Origin: Gemmobacter megaterium
GTDB lineage: Bacteria > Pseudomonadota > Alphaproteobacteria > Rhodobacterales > Rhodobacteraceae
DNA: 64,000 bases
Reading direction: 5' to 3'
Assembly: GCF_900156815.1 (NCBI RefSeq)
Contig: NZ_FTOT01000007.1
Location: 124,001-188,000 of the forward strand
Numbering within the stretch: the first letter of the stretch is position 1; each line of letters opens with the position of its first letter. The notes beneath the pieces were generated by a model that was not told where the DNA came from, ran no database searches, and was given only the letters and a program-made list of their open reading frames with translations. Made by a program: the position numbers and the translations under genes. This document shows, piece by piece, positions 59,302 through 64,000 of this stretch.

Positions 59302-60495
59302 ATGACCACACAGACCCCAAACCTGGAGGAATTTCGCCAGGATATACGCCGGTTCCTGAACCAACTGCCGGACAGCCTTGTAGAGAAAGGCCGCCTAGGA
59401 CGCGCTTTGGCCAAAGAGGATTACGCGCTCTGGCACCAGATGCTTCATGCGAGGGGATGGTTAGCCGGGACATGGCCAGAGGAATTCGGTGGCGCCGGAT
59501 GGAACGCCATGCAGCGCCATATTTTCGAAGAAGAAAGCGCCCTTGCCCATGCGCCCCGCGTATTGCCGTTCGGCATAACCATGCTGGGGCCCGTGCTACA
59601 GAAATTCGGCACCAAGGCGCAGCAGGATCACTACCTGCCGCGCATCCTGGATGGCAGGGACTGGTGGTGTCAGGGCTATTCCGAACCCGGAGCTGGGTCG
59701 GATCTTGCCTCGCTCAAGACCTCTGCCCGGCGCGAGGGTGACCACTATATCGTCAACGGGCAAAAAACCTGGACGACGCTGGCGCATTACGCCAACTGGA
59801 TCTTTTGCCTTGTCCGCACGAATCCGCAAGCCGCCAAGCCACAGGAGGGCATTTCCTTCCTGCTGATCGACATGGCGACGCCCGGCATCACCGTGCGGCC
59901 CATCGTCCTGCTGGATGGTTCGGCCGAGGTGAATGAAGTGTTCTTCGACAATGTGAAAGTGCCGGTCGAGAATCTGGTGGGAGAGGAGAACCGCGGCTGG
60001 ACCTGCGCCAAGTACCTGCTGACACACGAGCGCACGAATATCACTGGCGTGGGCTTCGCCACGGCGGGGCTGGATGCGGTAAAGCGGATGGCGGCAGCCC
60101 AGGTTGCCGATGGCCGCCCGCTGCTGGAAAATCCTGCATTTTCCTTGCGCCTTGCCAGGGTGGAAATTGCGCTGATGGCGCTTTCCGCGACGAACCTGCG
60201 CATGATATCGGCAGCCGCCGCAGGTCAGGCGCCGGGCGTTGAAAGCTCGATGCTCAAGGTCAAGGGAACGCAGGTCCGTCAGGCGATCAACGATCTGATG
60301 CGACGGGCGATCGGGCCGCTTGCGCTGGCCTTTCCGTCCGAGGCTGTCGACGGCGCAAATGATGGTCATCCGCCCGGACCGCCCGAGGCTGCGGCCGGAC
60401 TGCGCCAGTACATGAACAACCGCAAGCTGTCGATCTATGGCGGCTCGAACGAAATCCAGCGCGGCATCATCGCCAAGACGATGCTGGGGCTTTGA
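59302..60495 (+). CDS. acyl-CoA dehydrogenase (PimC-like large subunit)
   Basis: A 397-residue FAD-dependent dehydrogenase that introduces the alpha-beta double bond in an acyl-CoA. The pattern QGYSEPGAGSDLASL (FAD and substrate loop), GQKTWTT and the C-terminal YGGSNEIQRGIIAKTMLGL are diagnostic. With a second, shorter dehydrogenase encoded directly downstream it resembles the PimC/PimD pair of pimelate degradation and other heteromeric acyl-CoA dehydrogenases. GAGAGG precedes the ATG. Confidence 0.92.
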   Translation: MTTQTPNLEEFRQDIRRFLNQLPDSLVEKGRLGRALAKEDYALWHQMLHARGWLAGTWPEEFGGAGWNAMQRHIFEEESALAHAPRVLPFGITMLGPVLQKFGTKAQQDHYLPRILDGRDWWCQGYSEPGAGSDLASLKTSARREGDHYIVNGQKTWTTLAHYANWIFCLVRTNPQAAKPQEGISFLLIDMATPGITVRPIVLLDGSAEVNEVFFDNVKVPVENLVGEENRGWTCAKYLLTHERTNITGVGFATAGLDAVKRMAAAQVADGRPLLENPAFSLRLARVEIALMALSATNLRMISAAAAGQAPGVESSMLKVKGTQVRQAINDLMRRAIGPLALAFPSEAVDGANDGHPPGPPEAAAGLRQYMNNRKLSIYGGSNEIQRGIIAKTMLGL

Positions 60496-60505
60496 GGGGC
60501 GCGCC

Positions 60506-61552
60506 ATGGACATTTCGCTGACCGAAGAACGCCGCATGTTGCAGGACAGTCTGCGCCGCACGCTGGCACGCGAGCCCTCGGGGCCCGGCCTGTGGTCCAC
60601 CCTGGCCGAACTGGGGGCCGGGGCCGCAGTCTTGCCCGAAGACGCGGGCGGCTTTGGGGGAACAGGCGCAGATATCGCCCTGGTTGCCACCGAACTGGGC
60701 CGCGCGGGCGCGGGCGTGCCGATGATAGACAGTGTCCTGTTGGGGGCCGGTGTGTTGCACGCGGCGGGCGGCTACTCCGATCTGGTCGAAGCGCTTGCGA
60801 ACGGCACGGCCCGCGCCGCAGTCGCGGATCTGGAACCGGGGCGGCGATATGACAGTGGCGCCGACTGCCGGGCCAGGGAAACGGGCGATCACTGGCAGTT
60901 GACGGGGCGCAAGTCGCCGGTTGTCGGCGGGGCAGATGCGGACTGGCTGATCGTGACCGCCCAAGGCGCCGATGGACCGGGGCTTTGGCTGGTTCAGGCC
61001 GATGCGCCCGGACTGAGCCGTCGTCCCTACCCGCTGATGGACGGTAGCGAGGGCGCCGATATCGAGTTCGCGTCGACGCCCGCCCGCTGGCTGGGCGGTG
61101 CAACCCTGCTGGACCGGCCCATCGCTGCCGCAACGCTGGCGGTTTGCGCCGATGCCGTGGGCACCATGGACCGCGTGCTGGAGATGACGGCAGAGTACCT
61201 GCGCACCCGCAAGCAGTTCGGGCAACCCATCGGCAAGTTTCAGGCACTGGCCCATCGCATGGCCGATCTGCTGATCGAGGCGGAACAGGCAAGATCGGCC
61301 GTGGCCAACCTCGCCGAACATCTTGACGCCGCACCCGCGGTGCGGATGCGCTATCTGAGCGCGGCCAAGGTCACTGTGGGCGAAGCCGCTGTCCTGGTGG
61401 CAGAAGAGTCGATCCAGATGCACGGCGGCATCGGGCTGACCCAGGAATACGGGCTGGGCCCGCTGGTGCGCCGCCTGTTGGCGGCAGATGCACGATTTGG
61501 CGATGCCGACTACCATCTGGAACGGTTTGCCCGCCTGTCGCAAAGCGACTGA
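60506..61552 (+). CDS. acyl-CoA dehydrogenase (PimD-like small subunit)
   Basis: A 348-residue acyl-CoA dehydrogenase-fold protein. The C-terminal part has RKQFGQPIGKFQALAHRMADLL and IQMHGGIGLTQEYGLGPLVRR, both family motifs, but the middle is shorter and more divergent than in its partner. This fits the non-identical subunit of a heteromeric enzyme. It begins 10 nt after the large-subunit gene, so the two are cotranscribed. Whether the usual catalytic base is retained cannot be judged by eye. Confidence 0.9.
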   Translation: MDISLTEERRMLQDSLRRTLAREPSGPGLWSTLAELGAGAAVLPEDAGGFGGTGADIALVATELGRAGAGVPMIDSVLLGAGVLHAAGGYSDLVEALANGTARAAVADLEPGRRYDSGADCRARETGDHWQLTGRKSPVVGGADADWLIVTAQGADGPGLWLVQADAPGLSRRPYPLMDGSEGADIEFASTPARWLGGATLLDRPIAAATLAVCADAVGTMDRVLEMTAEYLRTRKQFGQPIGKFQALAHRMADLLIEAEQARSAVANLAEHLDAAPAVRMRYLSAAKVTVGEAAVLVAEESIQMHGGIGLTQEYGLGPLVRRLLAADARFGDADYHLERFARLSQSD

Positions 61553-61618
61553 GGCGACGCGACCCGGCGAAGATCGGCGGCAGGCCTGGGCCCGCCGCCG
61601 CAGTCGCCGGAGGAAACC

Positions 61619-63142
61619 CTAGATGCTGCGGCCCGTTCTGGCCCAGTATTGTTCTCGCAGCTTGCGCTTGAACACCTTGCCAGAGGCATCGCGCGGCATG
61701 TCAGCATCCACCACGATTGTGCGGGGCACCATGTAGCGCGCAATGCGTCCTGCCAGAAACTCGCGTACCGCATCGGCGCTAATGTCCTGGCCTGGCTCCG
61801 GCGCCAGAATGGCACAGACGCTTTCCCCAAGATCGGGGTCGGGAATACCAAAGACAGCCACATCCAGCACGCCGGGAAATTCCAGAATCGCGGCCTCGAT
61901 CTGCGCGGGATAGATATTGACCCCACCCGCGATGATCATGTCGCGCTTGCGGTCGGACAGGAACAGATACCCATCCTCGTCAAGATAGCCCATGTCGCCA
62001 GAGGTAATCAGGCCATTCCGCTCGATCGCGGCACGATCCTCGGGGCGCTTGTGATAGGTGAACTCTGCCGTCGTGGCGACACGCCCGTAGATCTCGCCGA
62101 TCTCTCCGGTCGGGCACGGATTGCCGTGGTCATCATGGATCTCCAGCGTGGCAGATGGCACTTTTCGCCCCACAGAGCCGGGCTTGCGCTGCAAATCTTC
62201 CGGCGTTGCCCATGTAAGGGCGCTGGTCTCTGTGCTGCCGTAGAATTCATACAGCACCGGCCCCCACCAGCGCAGGATCGCCAGCTTGACCTCGGCCGGA
62301 CACGGCGCACCCGCGCAGACCACATGCCTGAGCGACGACAGATCATGGCGCAGCTTCACCGCCTCGGGCAACTTCAGCAGCCGGATGAGCATTGTCGGAA
62401 CAATGAACATCGTGGTGATCCGGTGCGCCGCGATCAGTCGCAGCGTGTCCTCGGCATCGAAACGGGGCATCAAGACCAGTTCGCCGCCGCCATGAAACGT
62501 GCCGTTGCCAAAGCGGTTCGGCGCGGAATGATAGAGCGGCGTTGGCAGCAGCGTGCGCGCATCCGGCACGAACAGCCCATTGTACCCTTCGGTGTTCGGT
62601 ATGTTCTGGCCAAGGCGCAGGACACCTTTGGGGTTTCCTGTCGTGCCCGAGGTATACAGCATGGCGGAACTCGGTCCGGGCAGCGGCGCCTCATGGGAAG
62701 GATGGTCCCGCAGGATATCTGCCAGCGGCTCTGCACCCGCCGGCGGCTGACACACGGAGGGGGAAAGCCGATAGGCCGCCGCCAACTCCTCTGGCACCTC
62801 CACAGCCACGATCAGCAGGCGGGCCACGAGGTCTTGCGGCCACTCCGGCATCTGGCGATGCAACAGATCGGAATGGCCGATAACGGCCGCCGCATCGCAA
62901 TCGTCGATCACATAGGCTGCTTCGCGCGCGGTAAAATGCCAGTTGACCGGCACAGCGACCGCGCCCAGCAATGTCACCGCCAGGGTTGCCGTCAGAAACG
63001 CGATGTCATTGCGCAACAACAGCACCACGCGGCTGCCCTGTCCTACCCCTGCCACGTGTAATCTGGTCGCAAGGCGGCGGGCGTCTGCGATCACCTCGTC
63101 ACCAGTCTGGCTGCGGTCGCCCGACAGAACCCGATGGGCCAT
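61619..63142 (-). CDS. acyl-CoA ligase (AMP-forming), second copy
   Basis: A 507-residue adenylate-forming ligase, distinct from the one at 50.4 kb. The P-loop is MLYTSGTTGNPKGVLR, followed by YEFYGSTETSALTW and SGDMGYLDEDGYLFLSDRKRDMI in shortened view, and the C-terminal PRDASGKVFKRKLRE lysine. GGGGAGG precedes ATG 63142. It lies 2 nt after the enoyl-CoA hydratase gene and is convergent with the dehydrogenase pair, leaving a 66-nt gap. It probably belongs to the same catabolic locus on the opposite strand. Confidence 0.92.
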   Translation of the reverse strand: MAHRVLSGDRSQTGDEVIADARRLATRLHVAGVGQGSRVVLLLRNDIAFLTATLAVTLLGAVAVPVNWHFTAREAAYVIDDCDAAAVIGHSDLLHRQMPEWPQDLVARLLIVAVEVPEELAAAYRLSPSVCQPPAGAEPLADILRDHPSHEAPLPGPSSAMLYTSGTTGNPKGVLRLGQNIPNTEGYNGLFVPDARTLLPTPLYHSAPNRFGNGTFHGGGELVLMPRFDAEDTLRLIAAHRITTMFIVPTMLIRLLKLPEAVKLRHDLSSLRHVVCAGAPCPAEVKLAILRWWGPVLYEFYGSTETSALTWATPEDLQRKPGSVGRKVPSATLEIHDDHGNPCPTGEIGEIYGRVATTAEFTYHKRPEDRAAIERNGLITSGDMGYLDEDGYLFLSDRKRDMIIAGGVNIYPAQIEAAILEFPGVLDVAVFGIPDPDLGESVCAILAPEPGQDISADAVREFLAGRIARYMVPRTIVVDADMPRDASGKVFKRKLREQYWARTGRSI

Positions 63143-63144
63143 GG

Positions 63145-63924
63145 CTACCTCCCCTTGAACACTGGCTTGCGCTTTTCGGAAAAGGCGCGCACCCCCTCCT
63201 CGAAATCCTCGGAGTTGAAGGCGGTGTCCTGGCACAGGGTTTCCAGCCGCAGCGCGTCGTCGAGCGAACTGTTGCCCGCAGCCAGCACCTGACGCTTGAT
63301 CATGGCAAGCGATGTGGTCGCCCCCGCCGCCAACCGATGGGCCAAGGCCATTGCCGCAGGCAGGGCGGCGCCGGACTCGGTCAGTTCGGTGATCAGGCCG
63401 ATCGCCTCGGCCTCGACGGCGCCAAGGCTCTGGCTCAGCATGGCCAGCCGCGTGGTGCGCGCCTCGCCGATGCGCCTGGCCAACATATAAAGCGCACCGC
63501 CATCCGGCGAGGCACCGATGCGGGCAAAGGTCAGTTGAAAACTGGCATCCCGCGCCGCCACGATCAGATCTGCCGAAAGCGCCAGCGAAAACCCCACTCC
63601 TGCCGCGGGCCCGTTCACCGCCGCAATCACCGGAACAGGAATTTCCCGCAACAGGCGCGTGATGGGGTTGATCCCTGCGATCATCTGCCGCCCAACCTTG
63701 CCGCGCCGCGCCAGGATTGTGGACAGATCCAGATCTGCGCCCGAACAGAACCCCCGCCCTGCCCCGGTCAGCACGATGGCGCGCGCCTGCGGGTCCATCA
63801 GCTCTGCGCGCAGCGTTGCAATCAGCCCTTCGCGCATGTCCATGGACAGCGGATTCAGCCGGTCGGGCCGGTTCAGCGTCAATGTCAGAACGCCGCCGTC
63901 GCGGGCGATTTCAAGATCGCTCAT
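63145..63924 (-). CDS. enoyl-CoA hydratase/isomerase-family protein
   Basis: A 259-residue crotonase-fold enzyme. The oxyanion-hole motifs are GFCSGADLDLS and NGPAAGVGFSLALSADL. At the second catalytic position it reads IGASPDGG, with Asp where hydratases have Glu; this pattern is seen in PaaG-type isomerases, so isomerisation or a different hydration is possible. GGGGAGGACG precedes the ATG. It is followed by the acyl-CoA ligase two bases later. Confidence 0.9.
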   Translation of the reverse strand: MSDLEIARDGGVLTLTLNRPDRLNPLSMDMREGLIATLRAELMDPQARAIVLTGAGRGFCSGADLDLSTILARRGKVGRQMIAGINPITRLLREIPVPVIAAVNGPAAGVGFSLALSADLIVAARDASFQLTFARIGASPDGGALYMLARRIGEARTTRLAMLSQSLGAVEAEAIGLITELTESGAALPAAMALAHRLAAGATTSLAMIKRQVLAAGNSSLDDALRLETLCQDTAFNSEDFEEGVRAFSEKRKPVFKGR

Positions 63925-63950
63925 GTCACGTCCTCCCCAGGCGTGGATGA

Positions 63951-64000
63951 TCAGACGCCGTAACGCCCGATGATCGACAGCGCGCAGACATTCTGATGCG
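63951..64000 (-). CDS. partial CDS, C-terminal end only
   Basis: An open minus-strand frame enters from the right edge and ends in TGA at 63953-63951, 26 nt before the enoyl-CoA hydratase start. Only 15 residues are visible (HQNVCALSIIGRYGV). The position suggests the preceding gene of the same beta-oxidation operon. The fragment is too short to name. Confidence 0.5.
   Translation of the reverse strand, partial: HQNVCALSIIGRYGV

Noticed and set aside
1-64000. CRISPR arrays, tRNA or rRNA genes, insertion sequences, origins
   Set aside because: No regularly spaced repeats, no tRNA T-loop with acceptor stem, no rRNA, no transposase and no DnaA-box cluster were seen on reading both strands; a tRNAscan or Infernal run would be needed to exclude small RNAs fully.

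Overview
The window is high-GC DNA from an alphaproteobacterium, most likely a member of the Rhodobacteraceae (roseobacter/Paracoccus/Rhodobacter relatives). The evidence is the PhyR-NepR-EcfG general stress module, the argS / SPOR-domain gene / nagZ / scpA / scpB string, a PpiD-trpE pair, TRAP and peptide ABC transporters, and frequent GTG starts with 4-base overlaps. The genus cannot be fixed from this sequence. No rRNA, tRNA, CRISPR array or insertion sequence was seen, and the layout looks chromosomal.

Regions: (1) 0-8.9 kb: a small CII-like protein, a strongly folded 199-nt RNA candidate in front of thymidine kinase, an M20 amidohydrolase, an RraA-family protein, polA, a YjbR protein, then a GntR regulator divergent from a BASS-type transporter and a GFA protein. 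(2) 8.9-16.9 kb: one minus-strand operon with a GntR/FadR-type regulator, peptide-type ABC transporter parts and a gamma-glutamyltransferase-family enzyme without a signal peptide, preceded by several ATTGGTT/AACCAAT palindromes. (3) 16.9-23.2 kb: a YtcJ-like amidohydrolase and a TauABC/SsuABC-like transporter operon divergent from a LysR regulator. (4) 23.2-34.4 kb: a general stress response island: phyR, nepR, ecfG, a histidine kinase whose ATP-binding motifs are eroded, a phospholipase D-like protein, CsbD, a three-gene membrane-protein operon resembling E. coli yqjDEK, DUF1328, an AI-2E-family protein with a long C-terminal extension, and a CHASE-HWE kinase. Promoters of the form GGAAC-N16/17-CGTT lie in front of phyR, nepR-ecfG, csbD, the yqjDEK-like operon and the AI-2E gene; DUF1328 has one with a single mismatch. 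The phyR and nepR promoters are two readings of one 32-bp palindrome. (5) 34.5-49.9 kb: housekeeping genes (purU, rarA, scpB, scpA, nagZ, SPOR gene, argS, an aminotransferase, ppiD, trpE, a hydroxyacid dehydrogenase, csaA-like, proC, YbjN). (6) 50.2-64 kb: a probable organic-acid catabolic locus with two acyl-CoA ligases, a TRAP transporter, an MBL-fold hydrolase, a nitronate monooxygenase-family enzyme, an unidentified multi-pass membrane protein, a MarR regulator, a pair of acyl-CoA dehydrogenases and an enoyl-CoA hydratase.

How the parts work together: in region 4, PhyR when phosphorylated should sequester NepR and free EcfG, which then reads the GGAAC/CGTT promoters spread over the next 9 kb, including its own. 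In region 6, an imported acid would be thioesterified by a CoA ligase and degraded by beta-oxidation-type steps, with the MarR protein as the likely local regulator. The substrate is unknown.
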